Part shown: positions 8,580 through 17,017 of the stretch, piece after piece
How positions within the stretch are numbered: position 1 is the first letter of the stretch
How the letters are laid out: each line of letters starts with the position of its first letter
NCBI GenBank assembly: GCA_023301335.1
Contig: JALZVA010000045.1
Location: 1-19,642, forward strand
Source of the DNA: Akkermansiaceae bacterium
GTDB lineage: Bacteria; Verrucomicrobiota; Verrucomicrobiia; Verrucomicrobiales; Akkermansiaceae
DNA length: 19,642 bases
Direction: 5' to 3'
Made by a program: the position numbers and the translations under genes
The notes under the pieces: generated by a model
The model's database searches: none
Seen by the model: the letters and a program-made list of their open reading frames with translations, nothing else
What the model was told of the DNA's origin: nothing

Positions 8580-9863
8580 TTAGCTACGCTGTCGTGCTGT
8601 AGCTCTCAGGCGGAGCGCATTAAGCGTAATGAAGCCGGTGGCATCATTTTGGTTGTATGCGTCTTCTGCACCGCCTTCCATCGTTGCGACATCTTCATCG
8701 TAGAGAGAGAGCGGAGAGCGACGACCTGCGCAAATGCAATTCCCTTTGTAGAGCTTGAGTCGCACTTCGCCAGAGACGGTCTGTTGAGATGAGGTGATGA
8801 GCTCTTGTAGAGCTTCGCGCTCAGGTGCATACCAGAAACCGTTGTAAATCATTTCAGCGTAGCGAGGGATGAGGCTGTCACGGAGAGATTGAAGCTCTTT
8901 ATCCATGGTGAGAGTCTCAAGGTCTCTATGGGCTGCCATGATGATGGTGCCACCTGGGGTTTCATAAACTCCGCGCGACTTCATCCCAACGAAGCGATTT
9001 TCCACCAGATCGACACGGCCGATACCATGCTTTCCTCCAAGGAAATTCAGCACACGCATGACACCGTAGGGTGTGAGGAGGGTGTATCCGTCTTGTTCAC
9101 CTGTGGCTTTAAAATCTCCTAAATCAGAAATAATCGTTTCGAGTCCCTCAAGCTTAAGCCCGACGATGTTTCCTTTTTCAAAGAGAAATTGGATATACTC
9201 TGCCTTGTCTGGCGCATCCTCTGGGGAGGCGGAAAGCACATACATGTCCTTATCGGATTCTGCTGAGGCATCGTGCCAGGTGTTTTCCATGTCACCTGCT
9301 TCAAAAGAAATGTGGAGGAGGTTACGGTCCATCGAGTAAGGTTTTTTCATGGATGCCTGCACGGGGATGTTGTTTGCTTCAGCGTAGGCGATCATTTCTG
9401 CGCGTCCCGGGAACTCTTTTCTGAATTCTTCATCTCTCCAAGGTGCGATGCACTTAATATGTGGCGCCATGGAGGCTGCTGCGAATTCGAATCTGACCTG
9501 ATCGTTACCTTTGCCTGTAGCTCCGTGGGCGATTGCGTCTGCACCTTCTTTAATTGCCACATCCATCATGCCTTTCATAATACACGGGCGTGCAATCGAG
9601 GTCCCGAGAAGGTAGCGTCCCTCATAGAGAGCATTTCCTTGGAACATCGGGTAGATGTAATTCTCTGCGAAATCCTCTTTAAGATTTCCTATGTAGCACT
9701 TTGAGGCGCCTGTTTGTAAGGCTTTTTCCTCTAGTCCATCGAGTTCTTCTGCCTGACCGACGTCAGCACAGTAGGCGATGATTTCTGCGTTATATTTATC
9801 TTTGAGCCACTTCAGAATGACTGAAGTGTCAAGACCACCGGAGTATGCGACGACGATTTTCAT
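8580..9863 (-). CDS. argG: Argininosuccinate synthase
   Basis: ArgG joins citrulline and aspartate at the cost of ATP (to AMP and pyrophosphate), the penultimate step of arginine synthesis, in the cytoplasm. The N-terminus MKIVVAYSGGLDTS carries the N-type ATP pyrophosphatase loop (SGGLDTS at residues 8-14). Other family blocks are LLGTSIARP, AHGATGKGNDQVRFE and GRVDLVENRFVGMKSRG. Its 427 residues are in the family range. The start is the ATG at 9863, 28 bases after tyrS, so the two are probably co-transcribed. There is no obvious ribosome binding site. A strong terminator follows. Confidence 0.97.
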   Translation of the reverse strand: MKIVVAYSGGLDTSVILKWLKDKYNAEIIAYCADVGQAEELDGLEEKALQTGASKCYIGNLKEDFAENYIYPMFQGNALYEGRYLLGTSIARPCIMKGMMDVAIKEGADAIAHGATGKGNDQVRFEFAAASMAPHIKCIAPWRDEEFRKEFPGRAEMIAYAEANNIPVQASMKKPYSMDRNLLHISFEAGDMENTWHDASAESDKDMYVLSASPEDAPDKAEYIQFLFEKGNIVGLKLEGLETIISDLGDFKATGEQDGYTLLTPYGVMRVLNFLGGKHGIGRVDLVENRFVGMKSRGVYETPGGTIIMAAHRDLETLTMDKELQSLRDSLIPRYAEMIYNGFWYAPEREALQELITSSQQTVSGEVRLKLYKGNCICAGRRSPLSLYDEDVATMEGGAEDAYNQNDATGFITLNALRLRATARQRS

Positions 9864-9891
9864 AAATAGGTTCTATAGATGTGTTAGTAGT

Positions 9892-11070
9892 TTAAACGAG
9901 TTTAGCTGTAAATTTCTTACTGAGCCTAAGTATGTCACCCTGTTTGAGTTCCACCTTGGCGAATGGGTCGGTGAGCTTTTCACCATTGAGCTGGATAGCT
10001 CCTGGGGCAATCGATTGTTTTTTGAGTTCCCCGTTAGATTTTTTTATACCAAAGCCGACCTCGAAGGCGGCGGAGGCGAGAGAGAGGACAGTGAGGTCAG
10101 CGGGGAGGCTAGAGATTGTGAGATCAGTCGCCCCTGCTGAGTTGTCTTTAGATTTATCAATCCATGCTTGGATCGCAGCCTCAGCTTGTTCGGCATCGTG
10201 GTAGCGTGTAGCGATGGTGCGGGCGAGGTGAAGTTTTGCGTCTCTTGGGTGTGCGGAGCTATCTCGATCTTCACCCAATAAGAGCGTGTAGTAGCGGTCC
10301 ATGAGTTCATCAGAAGTGCTCATGATTTTATTCACCATTTCGGTCGCTGGTTCAGCCACGCCAATATAGTTTTTCGAAGACTTCGACATTTTTTTTGTGC
10401 CGTCTAATCCTTCAAGGAGAGGCATGAGAATGACCACTTGCTGAGCCATGCCTTCTTCTTTTTGTAAGTCTCTGCCGACGAGGTTATTGAACATTTGGTC
10501 AGTACCGCCAAGTTCTACATCGGATTTCACCATGACAGAGTCCCAGCCCTGCATAATCGGGTATTGGATCTCGTGGAGGCGAACTTCTGTGCCCTCGTTG
10601 ATGCGTTTCTTGAAATCTTCACGTTGCATCATTTGCTGCATCGTGACGCGCGCATTGAGCTTGAGAACTTCTTCGTAGGTCATTTTTCTGAACCAGTCGC
10701 CATTATAAACCACTTCGGTTTTTTCAGGGTCGAGGATTTTAAATGCCTGGGCTTTGTAAGTTTCAGCATTGGCAAGCACCTCCTCGCGGGTGATCGGTGG
10801 GCGGGCTGAAGAGCGGCCAGTAGGGTCGCCTACGGTGGCAGTGAAATCACCAATGATGAGCACTGCAATATGCCCTAACTCTTGGAACTGGCGTAATTTC
10901 TCGATCGCAACCGTGTGCCCAAGGTGGATATCAGGAGCTGTGGGGTCGACCCCTAACTTCACGCGTAGAGGGCGTCCTAGCTCAAGTTTTTCTTTCAGCT
11001 CTTTCTCGGAAATCACATGCGTGGTTCCTTGGGTGAGAATCTTTAATGCTTCATTAGTCGTGGCTGCCAT
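9892..11070 (-). CDS. tyrS: Tyrosyl-tRNA synthetase
   Basis: Class I aminoacyl-tRNA synthetase that charges tRNA-Tyr. I chose the ATG at 11070, giving 392 residues (MAATTNEALK...). The frame stays open upstream to a TTG at 11166, but that 32-residue extension looks noncoding and is not part of the family. With this start, the HIGH-type motif is HLGH at residues 49-52 and KMSKS is at 227-231. The tyrosine-binding and anticodon-side blocks (QYPIMQGWDSV, ELGGTDQMFNNLVGRDLQ) are present. A C-terminal S4 RNA-binding domain covers roughly the last 65 residues (AIQLNGEKL, KVELKQGDILRLSKK). It resembles the longer TyrZ-like bacterial type. It is divergent from the small membrane-protein operon at 11232. 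Confidence 0.96.
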   Translation of the reverse strand: MAATTNEALKILTQGTTHVISEKELKEKLELGRPLRVKLGVDPTAPDIHLGHTVAIEKLRQFQELGHIAVLIIGDFTATVGDPTGRSSARPPITREEVLANAETYKAQAFKILDPEKTEVVYNGDWFRKMTYEEVLKLNARVTMQQMMQREDFKKRINEGTEVRLHEIQYPIMQGWDSVMVKSDVELGGTDQMFNNLVGRDLQKEEGMAQQVVILMPLLEGLDGTKKMSKSSKNYIGVAEPATEMVNKIMSTSDELMDRYYTLLLGEDRDSSAHPRDAKLHLARTIATRYHDAEQAEAAIQAWIDKSKDNSAGATDLTISSLPADLTVLSLASAAFEVGFGIKKSNGELKKQSIAPGAIQLNGEKLTDPFAKVELKQGDILRLSKKFTAKLV

Positions 11071-11231
11071 ACTGCGGTGGGTGATACCGAAAATGGTGGA
11101 ATTTGGAACTGCTAAATTAAGGAATTGGGAAAAAAGTCTAATGCTGCGTAATTTTCTTCGGGACAAGCTTGCAGGATTGTTTTTTTCGATATAGCCTCAA
11201 TACAGAATTTTAACTCTTACGAACTTTCATT

Positions 11232-11450
11232 ATGCAAGAAGATATCGCAGACCCAACAAAGATAGCAGCCTCCAATTCCTCACGCACAGAGCGTATTAAG
11301 ACCGCTGCAGCGGAGAGAATCCGTGGAGGAAAAGAAAGAGCACGCCAGATTCACGGCAGTGCAGAAGAATATGTTCGCGAGAACCCTACTAAATGCGTCC
11401 TCGGGGCATTTGGTGTAGGAGTGGTCATCGGTTTGATTATTCGCCGTTAA
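11232..11450 (+). CDS. Small membrane-anchored protein of the DUF883 / YqjD-ElaB type
   Basis: A 72-residue protein with a charged helical front part (KERARQIHGSAEEYVREN) and a single C-terminal glycine-rich membrane segment, CVLGAFGVGVVIGLIIRR. This is the architecture of E. coli YqjD/ElaB, membrane-anchored proteins that can bind ribosomes in stationary phase. It is the first of three small genes whose order matches E. coli yqjD-yqjE-yqjK, which strengthens the call. It starts 161 bases from the divergent tyrS. The detailed function is inferred from family resemblance only. Confidence 0.75.
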   Translation: MQEDIADPTKIAASNSSRTERIKTAAAERIRGGKERARQIHGSAEEYVRENPTKCVLGAFGVGVVIGLIIRR

Positions 11451-11486
11451 TTTTTCCAAGCTGGCGTGAGTCAGCGCATCTATATT

Positions 11487-11924
11487 ATGGGATATGACCC
11501 AAATGTTTTTGAGGACGAGGAAGCACCCTTATCGCTTAAAGAATCTTTAAGTTTTTTTAAGGAAACGGCTGGGGATTATTTCGCTGCACGTTCAGAGCTA
11601 TTATCTTTAGAGGCGAAGGAAGCTGGGGAGGTGATGAGGCGAAAGCTGAGCTTGCTCATCGTTCTAGCCCTAGCTGGTTGCTTTGGCTATGTGCTCTTTT
11701 GGACACTTGTGATTGGAGTGGGATCAGTGCTTCTTAGTGGAAAGCTAGGAGCGCTCTCTGAGCTGCATATCGAGTGGATGGTGATGGCTGCAATAGTGCT
11801 GATTTTGCACATTGTTGTAGTTCTAGTCGTCCTCATGAACCTCAAAGAAAAGAGAGCGCCTCTTTTCTCTATGAGTAAAGCTGAATTAAGAAAGGATAAG
11901 CAATGGCTGGAAGAGGAAAAATAG
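11487..11924 (+). CDS. Phage-holin-like membrane protein of the YqjE type (Phage_holin_3_6)
   Basis: About 145 residues from the ATG at 11487; a GTG at 11466 in the same frame would add seven residues, and neither start has a good ribosome binding site. The N-terminal third is amphipathic (LKESLSFFKETAGDYFAARSELLSLEAKEAG). Two membrane segments follow: LLIVLALAGCFGYVLFWTLV, and about residues 95-117 containing MVMAAIVLILHIVVVLVVLM. A charged C-terminal tail ends the protein. This is the YqjE/holin-superfamily layout. Despite the family name it is a chromosomal housekeeping-type protein with no phage genes nearby. The last 22 bases overlap the next gene, indicating coupled expression. Confidence 0.75.
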   Translation: MGYDPNVFEDEEAPLSLKESLSFFKETAGDYFAARSELLSLEAKEAGEVMRRKLSLLIVLALAGCFGYVLFWTLVIGVGSVLLSGKLGALSELHIEWMVMAAIVLILHIVVVLVVLMNLKEKRAPLFSMSKAELRKDKQWLEEEK

Positions 11925-12283
11925 ATAGCACGGTAGAGCAGCAGAAAGCGGAGCTGGTAGAGCGACTCGCTATTGCCCGTGAAACCATGCGCCACAGCAA
12001 AGCATTGCTGAAGGAAAATTTAAATGTAAAGCAGAAGCTAGCCCACGGGGTGAAAAATAATAGTGGAAAAATCATGGCAGGTTCAGCGATCAGCACACTG
12101 TTACTCACTTCCCTTTTCAGAAAGAAAAGAGAAGTCGTTAGCTCAAAAGAAAAAAAAGGGCTCACTAGATGGTTAGCTTCAAAAGCTACCAGCTTGATTG
12201 TGAAAAGAGCTCGGAGTGTGGTATTTAATCGTGTGAAAGATACAATGCTAAAGCGTATTGAAGGTCAGAACGTGGAACATTAG
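11903..12283 (+). CDS. YqjK-like small basic protein
   Basis: A 126-residue, strongly basic protein whose first half is a charged helix (QQKAELVERLAIARETMRHS), followed by a short hydrophobic stretch at about residues 56-71 (KIMAGSAISTLLLTSLF) and a Lys/Arg-rich tail. The start ATG at 11903 lies inside the end of the previous gene and has an AAGGA stretch 7-8 bases upstream. Sequence similarity to YqjK cannot be shown by eye; the call rests on position (third in a YqjD-YqjE-like set), size and composition. The function is unknown. Confidence 0.6.
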   Translation: MAGRGKIDSTVEQQKAELVERLAIARETMRHSKALLKENLNVKQKLAHGVKNNSGKIMAGSAISTLLLTSLFRKKREVVSSKEKKGLTRWLASKATSLIVKRARSVVFNRVKDTMLKRIEGQNVEH

Positions 12284-12285
12284 AT

Positions 12286-12918
12286 ATGAAGATTCCTCTC
12301 CTAACCGGCCTGCTCATCTCATTTGTTTTGGTATCCTGTTCGAAGGATGATTCAATCTCCAAGATCACCAAGCCCGTGGTGATCAATGAGGAGACCTTAG
12401 AGTTGCTTGCCGAACCTGCCCCAGCACCCGTAATAGCTGAGTCCGTGGTAAAGCTTGAGCCGAGACCGACACCGGAGCCAGTCAAAGAGCTTCCTAAGCC
12501 TTTAATGGAGCAGGTGTTGGAGGGGGAAACCGTAATTCTGTTAAACGGTGAAATCACTTCTAAGCCAATTGAGAAAAAGGTAAAATACTATGTGGTTTAT
12601 ATCACCGCTGAGTGGTCAGCAAAGTGTAAAGAGCATATCAATGAGTTAAAGGAGATTTACAACTCAGTGATCCAGCCGCATCCCGATGTAGAACTCTTAA
12701 TGGTGAGTGTCGACTCAGATTCTTCCTGGGTGAAGCAATGGGCTGTTAAGGAGTCCTTCCAATGGCCAATACTCATGAATGAACAACGCGCAGAGGTCGC
12801 TCCGATTGCAAAAATAGGAGATCGGTACGCGCGTCTTTTTACCATCTTAAATGATGAGGGAGAGCGCCAAGACGTATACACACTTTCCGAGTGTCTGAAA
12901 TTTATTGAAAAGTTGTAA
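12286..12918 (+). CDS. Thioredoxin-fold lipoprotein with degenerate active site
   Basis: A 210-residue lipoprotein: the signal peptide ends in the lipobox L15-V16-S17-C18. A proline-rich spacer (residues 44-72) then leads to a redoxin-like domain. The segment YYVVYITAEWSAKC (residues 101-114) aligns with the family form FWASWCGPC: the first active-site cysteine is serine (S111) and only C114 remains. The following LLMVSVDSD strand and the VAPIAKIGDRYARLFTILN block fit a tryparedoxin/TlpA-like fold. With one cysteine it cannot cycle a dithiol-disulfide by itself. It may act as a binding or monothiol protein at the envelope. The gene starts 2 bases after the YqjK-like gene and is probably in the same operon. 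Confidence 0.8.
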   Translation: MKIPLLTGLLISFVLVSCSKDDSISKITKPVVINEETLELLAEPAPAPVIAESVVKLEPRPTPEPVKELPKPLMEQVLEGETVILLNGEITSKPIEKKVKYYVVYITAEWSAKCKEHINELKEIYNSVIQPHPDVELLMVSVDSDSSWVKQWAVKESFQWPILMNEQRAEVAPIAKIGDRYARLFTILNDEGERQDVYTLSECLKFIEKL

Positions 12919-12987
12919 CCTAACTTTTTAAGAATAGATAAAAAATTCAGTAACGGGTAGTGAGTCGAACGCGTAAGTCAGAATAAT

Positions 12988-13001
12988 GTCCACTGGTGGA
13001 C
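12988..13001. repeat. Short inverted repeat at the end of the hybrid kinase gene
   Basis: GTCCAC and GTGGAC are perfect 6-base arms around TG. They lie in the 82-base gap between two convergent genes and touch the stop codon of the kinase (13001-13003). On the minus strand it is followed by ATTATTCT, a poor T-run, so it might be a weak terminator for the signalling operon. Confidence 0.35.
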
Positions 13002-15085
13002 TAGTTTGGAGTAAATTTTGCGACCACTTCATTGAGCTTATCAATGCGTATAGGCTTAGGGACAAATTCGTTCATGCCTGCGGCAAGGCATTTTGATTCA
13101 TCTTGTTTCATCGCATTTGCAGTCATGGCGATGATTGGGGTGCTTGCCATAGTTGGCCCAGCTTTACCTTTACGGATAGCGATGGTAGCCTCGATACCAT
13201 CCATGATTGGCATTTGCATATCCATAAAGATAAGCTTGTAGATGGGCTTGAGTAAGAGAGTGTCGATGGCTTCTTGACCATTGTGAGCAATGTGGACGAC
13301 GAATCCGATGCGTTCTAACATGATTTTAGCTAGCTTAGCATTAACGGCATTATCCTCCACGACAAGGCAGAAAGTTTGGGCGTTATCTCGCTCTGTTAGT
13401 AAATGAAGATCTGGTTGCTTCTTGTCTGCTGGATCCTCTAGAGTGGCGAGAGCTGACTGCATCGCACTGAGGATATCTTTTTCTCTTACAGGTTTATAGA
13501 CGACTTTATGGTAGCCTACTTTTAGTGCTGTATCGACTTCTCCTTCTAGGCGTGCTGAGGTGACGAGTAGCATCGGAGCATGATGTGGGTACTGCTCACG
13601 AATGCGTGTTGCTAATGTGATCCCGTCCATTTCAGGCATAAGCATATCGATGAGAAGGAGGTCAAATGAATGGTCTGATTGAGCGAGGAGTGCAAGAGCT
13701 TCCTGTGGATGTGAGGCGAGTGTGGGGATGCTTTGCCAATGGCTTAAGCGCGCTGCGAAGTATTCTAGATTGGTCGGGTGGTCGTCCACGACTAGAATTT
13801 TTTTACCCTTTAAGAAATCAGTACTGAGTGAAAGAGGTAAGGGGGAGAGCGCTTTTTCTAGAGGAAGAGTGATGAAAAATTCTGCGCCATTTCCCGGTGT
13901 GGAATGTGCAGTGATGTCACCACCCATGGCCTCGATCAGTTGCTTACAGATGGCGAGTCCTAATCCCGTGCCTCCATATTTACGGGTGGTGGATGCGTCT
14001 GCCTGCTGGAAGGCAGAGAAGAGTTGGTCTGTGATCTGTTCGTCGAAGCCAACTCCCGTATCGATAATAGAAAACTGGATACGGGACGCGCTTGCTAGTG
14101 AGACGTTAACTCGAACAGAGCCTTCGTTGGTGAATTTTAAGCCGTTAGAGATGAGATTGAGAAGGATTTGGCGAAGCCTCCCGATGTCTCCGTTAAGTTG
14201 TAGCGGCACATCTTCTTCGATGAAGTAGAGCAGATCTACTTGTTTAATGGCGGCCTGTTGAGCGAGGATTTCTAAGGTTTCTTCAATGCATTCTGTGAGA
14301 TTATAATCTGCGTGCTCTAACTCTATTTGGTTACTCTCGATACGGGAAAAATCTAGAATATCATTGATGATATTGAGGAGCATATCCCCACTTTTTTTAA
14401 TGATATTGAGATGGTCTTCTTGCTCACTAGTGATGCTGCCGAGAAGTAAAATATCGGTGAACCCTAATATACCATTAAGGGGAGTCCTAATTTCATGGCT
14501 CATAGTTGCAAGGAAGAGAGACTTTGCCTGGTTCGCTTTCACGGCGATCTCAGAGGCATTTTTAAGCTCTTGTTCCTGTTGCTTTGCCTGTGTGACATCT
14601 CGCACAATCGCCTGAATAATGATTTCCCCTTCGACTTCAAACTTGGTGGTCGAGATCTCTGCTGGAAATGCAGAGCCGTCAGCGCGGGTGAATTCTGATT
14701 CAAATCGATTGGACCCTTTTTCTAATAATTCACTATGTGCGTATCCGAAACTAGGGCGTGAGCTAGCTGCGTAAAAATCACTGAGATGAGCTTCTTTTAA
14801 GGATACATTATCCTGCTGAAGTAGGGAGATAAAGGCCTGGTTCGCATCGAGGATATTGCCAGATGTGTCGTAGAGAACAATGCCGTCGATAGAAGAGTGG
14901 AACAGTTCAGTGAATTTCTTAAGTTCGCGTTCTGAACGAGAGGACTCGATTTCTACCTTTTTTGCTAGCTTAAGGTTCGCCTCATAAAGTTCAGAGCTTT
15001 TTTCCTCTAACAGAGCTTCAGCTTGTTTACGTGCATTTTTTTCTCGCTCGTATCTACGCTGCCAAATTTTTGGGTCGTCTGACAT
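13001..15085 (-). CDS. Soluble hybrid sensor histidine kinase (PAS-HisKA-HATPase-REC-REC), H-NOX partner
   Basis: A 694-residue kinase without any membrane segment, so it is cytoplasmic. Domains in order: an N-terminal coiled coil (about residues 5-55), a PAS domain (about 57-168), a HisKA dimerisation domain with phosphoacceptor H197 in FLATMSHEIRTPLNG, and a HATPase with N-box N309/N313, G1 box DTGVGF (341-346) and G2 box GTGLGL (371-376). Two receivers follow: REC1 (D433, D434, D479, T508, K530) and REC2 (E576, D577, D621, T654, K676), both with complete acidic and lysine sites. There is no HPt domain, so phosphate must leave through a separate HPt protein, which is encoded nearby at 17018. 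The gene starts 7 bases after the H-NOX gene, the standard arrangement for an H-NOX-regulated kinase. Confidence 0.95.
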   Translation of the reverse strand: MSDDPKIWQRRYEREKNARKQAEALLEEKSSELYEANLKLAKKVEIESSRSERELKKFTELFHSSIDGIVLYDTSGNILDANQAFISLLQQDNVSLKEAHLSDFYAASSRPSFGYAHSELLEKGSNRFESEFTRADGSAFPAEISTTKFEVEGEIIIQAIVRDVTQAKQQEQELKNASEIAVKANQAKSLFLATMSHEIRTPLNGILGFTDILLLGSITSEQEDHLNIIKKSGDMLLNIINDILDFSRIESNQIELEHADYNLTECIEETLEILAQQAAIKQVDLLYFIEEDVPLQLNGDIGRLRQILLNLISNGLKFTNEGSVRVNVSLASASRIQFSIIDTGVGFDEQITDQLFSAFQQADASTTRKYGGTGLGLAICKQLIEAMGGDITAHSTPGNGAEFFITLPLEKALSPLPLSLSTDFLKGKKILVVDDHPTNLEYFAARLSHWQSIPTLASHPQEALALLAQSDHSFDLLLIDMLMPEMDGITLATRIREQYPHHAPMLLVTSARLEGEVDTALKVGYHKVVYKPVREKDILSAMQSALATLEDPADKKQPDLHLLTERDNAQTFCLVVEDNAVNAKLAKIMLERIGFVVHIAHNGQEAIDTLLLKPIYKLIFMDMQMPIMDGIEATIAIRKGKAGPTMASTPIIAMTANAMKQDESKCLAAGMNEFVPKPIRIDKLNEVVAKFTPN

Positions 15086-15092
15086 AGAGGTG

Positions 15093-15626
15093 TTATTTAT
15101 TCATGATGAAGAGTTCCTTACCGGAATTGAGCTGCTCTCTAGAAATTGTCGCATCACAATTAAATTCCTCAAGACAGCCGGCAATTAAGCCCTCGCATAA
15201 ATCCTCAAAGTGTCGACTAGAGGTGTAGACCATATGCAGTTCATCCGGATTGTTAGGCCTAGAGCATTCAAAGCTGGGAAGTTCGGCATCAGGATAAAGC
15301 TTCCTGACTTCGACATGAATATAGGTTTCGACAGTTTCTAAAAAACTAAACGCATCGGTAGCAGAGTTCCTGAATGCTGGGTAAGCTTTATTGAGGCAGA
15401 CGAAGAGGTATTTACCGAAAGCCTTGAGTAGAACCGGGACTTCTACACCTGAGTGTTCTGAGAGCGCCCCCACGAGTGAGACAATTTCTTTATGACTGTA
15501 AGTTCCAACAGCGGTGTATGCTCCACCCGACGGTAAGTCAGAACCTTCGATGATATGGTCTACAGTTTCTAAACCAAACTGTTCTTCGACCATGTCTAAA
15601 AATTGAGTAAAAACGATGCCTTTCAT
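15093..15626 (-). CDS. H-NOX haem nitric oxide sensor
   Basis: A 177-residue stand-alone H-NOX (HNOB) protein, a soluble haem sensor related to the haem domain of guanylate cyclase. Family marks: the start MKGIVFTQFLDMVEEQFG, the block YTAVGTYSHKEIVSLVGALS, the proximal haem ligand H104 in IHVEVRKLYPDAELP, the haem-packing P117, and the propionate-binding YxSxR motif as Y134-T-S136-S-R138. The position matching the distal tyrosine that stabilises O2 in the Thermoanaerobacter protein is Leu143, which predicts NO selectivity. It lies 9 bases after the response regulator gene and 7 before the hybrid kinase. By family precedent, NO-bound H-NOX alters the activity of its kinase. Confidence 0.95.
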   Translation of the reverse strand: MKGIVFTQFLDMVEEQFGLETVDHIIEGSDLPSGGAYTAVGTYSHKEIVSLVGALSEHSGVEVPVLLKAFGKYLFVCLNKAYPAFRNSATDAFSFLETVETYIHVEVRKLYPDAELPSFECSRPNNPDELHMVYTSSRHFEDLCEGLIAGCLEEFNCDATISREQLNSGKELFIMNK

Positions 15627-15635
15627 AAATGTCTA

Positions 15636-16988
15636 TTAGATAGTGATATTGAGTCTCTTTATTTTGTTGTAAATAGACTTTTCGGTGATGCCTAGCCTTC
15701 TTGCAGATTCGGCTTTGTTTCCCTTGCAGAGCTTAATAGTTTGTAAAATCGCCTGCGCTTCGATCTCTGCGAGAGTGCGCCCAGCTAGCCCATTCATGGA
15801 GGTGTCGGTGTCGTTCTGAGCTGTGATACTTCCTGTGAGATCATGTTCTTGGACGCAGTTGTCGTCACAGAAGGCGGAGGCACGCTCAATGAGGTTTTCG
15901 AGTTCACGAATATTTCCGGGCCAGTGGTAGGCTTGGAGAGCTTGTTGCGCCTCGGTCGAGATGTTAATAGATCCAGTGCCACGTGCAGCGGCAATTCTTT
16001 TTAGAAAGTGGGTGGCAAGTGGCAGGATTTCTTCAGGTCGTTCACGCAGAGAGGGGAGTTGAAGAGGGATGACGGAGAGGCGGTAGTAGAGGTCTTCACG
16101 GAATTCCCGATTGGCAATCTTCTCTTGAAAATCAATGTTGGTAGCAGCAATGATACGGACATTTGAGTTGAGAACCGTCTCGCCACCCACTCTGGAAAAT
16201 TCCTGATCTTGGAGGACATTGAGGAGCTTGGGTTGAAGGTCGATAGGGAGGTCACCAATTTCATCTAAGAAGAGTGTACCCCCTTGAGCGGCTTCGATTT
16301 TTCCAATTCTTTTTTTGATAGCACCTGTAAAGGCTCCTTTTTCATGCCCGAAGAGTTCACTTTCTAACAAGTCTCTTGGTAGGGCAGGACAGGAGACAGT
16401 GATGAAGGGTTTGTTCGCACGTGGACTATGAGCATGGATATGGCGGGCGAATACACCTTTGCCTGTTCCGCTCTCACCAGTGAGTAGGACAGTGGAGTCG
16501 AGTGAGGCGACCTTGGTTGCCTTTGCCATAATCGATTGGGTGGCGGCGGAGTCGGCAATGAGATCAACTGAGCTACTGGGCGGCGCTAAGGACTCACGGA
16601 GTTCGTTATTTTCCTTCTGGATAGAACTGACTTTCTTAGCATTTCTGAGTTTGGTGAAGAGTTCGTCGAGATCAAAAGGCTTACAGATATAATCCATCGC
16701 CCCTAGTTTTACAGCTTTCACTGCGTATTCGGCCTCGTCTTTTCCACTGAGTATAATAATAGGAACAAGATTACCTTTTTTCTTGAGGATTTCTAGTGCT
16801 TGAAAGCCATCGATCTCAGGCATCTGGATATCAAGTAAAATGACATCAAGCTGCTCGGAGAGGTGAGTGAAGCCTTCTTTTGCCCCAGAGGCAGTGATAG
16901 GGTGAAAGCCGTAATGGTTGGCCTTCAGTTCAAGAAGCTGTCGGATGGTGGGATCATCGTCTATAATGAGCAGGTTTGGATTTGCCAT
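15636..16988 (-). CDS. NtrC-family sigma-54-dependent response regulator
   Basis: A 450-residue regulator with three parts. The receiver covers residues 1-118, with D10-D12, phosphoacceptor D53 and K103. The AAA+ sigma-54 interaction domain has Walker A GESGTGKG (171-178), an intact GAFTGA loop (218-223) that contacts sigma-54, Walker B FLDEI with D242-E243, the arginine region REFREDLYYRL and WPGNIREL (356-363). The C-terminal Fis-type helix-turn-helix is at about 408-450 (SARRLGITEKSIYNKIKRL). All motifs needed to activate RNA polymerase-sigma-54 are present. It is the first gene of the H-NOX operon and starts only 29 bases from the divergent HPt gene. The expected role is the transcriptional output of the NO signal. 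Confidence 0.95.
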   Translation of the reverse strand: MANPNLLIIDDDPTIRQLLELKANHYGFHPITASGAKEGFTHLSEQLDVILLDIQMPEIDGFQALEILKKKGNLVPIIILSGKDEAEYAVKAVKLGAMDYICKPFDLDELFTKLRNAKKVSSIQKENNELRESLAPPSSSVDLIADSAATQSIMAKATKVASLDSTVLLTGESGTGKGVFARHIHAHSPRANKPFITVSCPALPRDLLESELFGHEKGAFTGAIKKRIGKIEAAQGGTLFLDEIGDLPIDLQPKLLNVLQDQEFSRVGGETVLNSNVRIIAATNIDFQEKIANREFREDLYYRLSVIPLQLPSLRERPEEILPLATHFLKRIAAARGTGSINISTEAQQALQAYHWPGNIRELENLIERASAFCDDNCVQEHDLTGSITAQNDTDTSMNGLAGRTLAEIEAQAILQTIKLCKGNKAESARRLGITEKSIYNKIKRLNITI

Positions 16989-17017
16989 GAGATTATTTGC
17001 TGGGTATTACCTTAGGG

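Noticed and set aside
11071..11166. In-frame upstream extension of tyrS from a TTG codon adding 32 residues
   Set aside because: The extra residues resemble no tyrosyl-tRNA synthetase N-terminus and the ATG at 11070 gives the expected length, so the extension is taken as noncoding.
11487..11924. The holin-like protein as a sign of prophage
   Set aside because: No lysis, structural, integrase or attachment features occur nearby; the holin-superfamily match is to chromosomal YqjE-type proteins.
12908..12928. AAAAGTT / AACTTTT hairpin at the end of the thioredoxin-fold lipoprotein gene as a terminator
   Set aside because: The stem is only 7 bases and mostly A-T, it overlaps the stop codon, and no U-run extends beyond the stem, so it is too weak to call.
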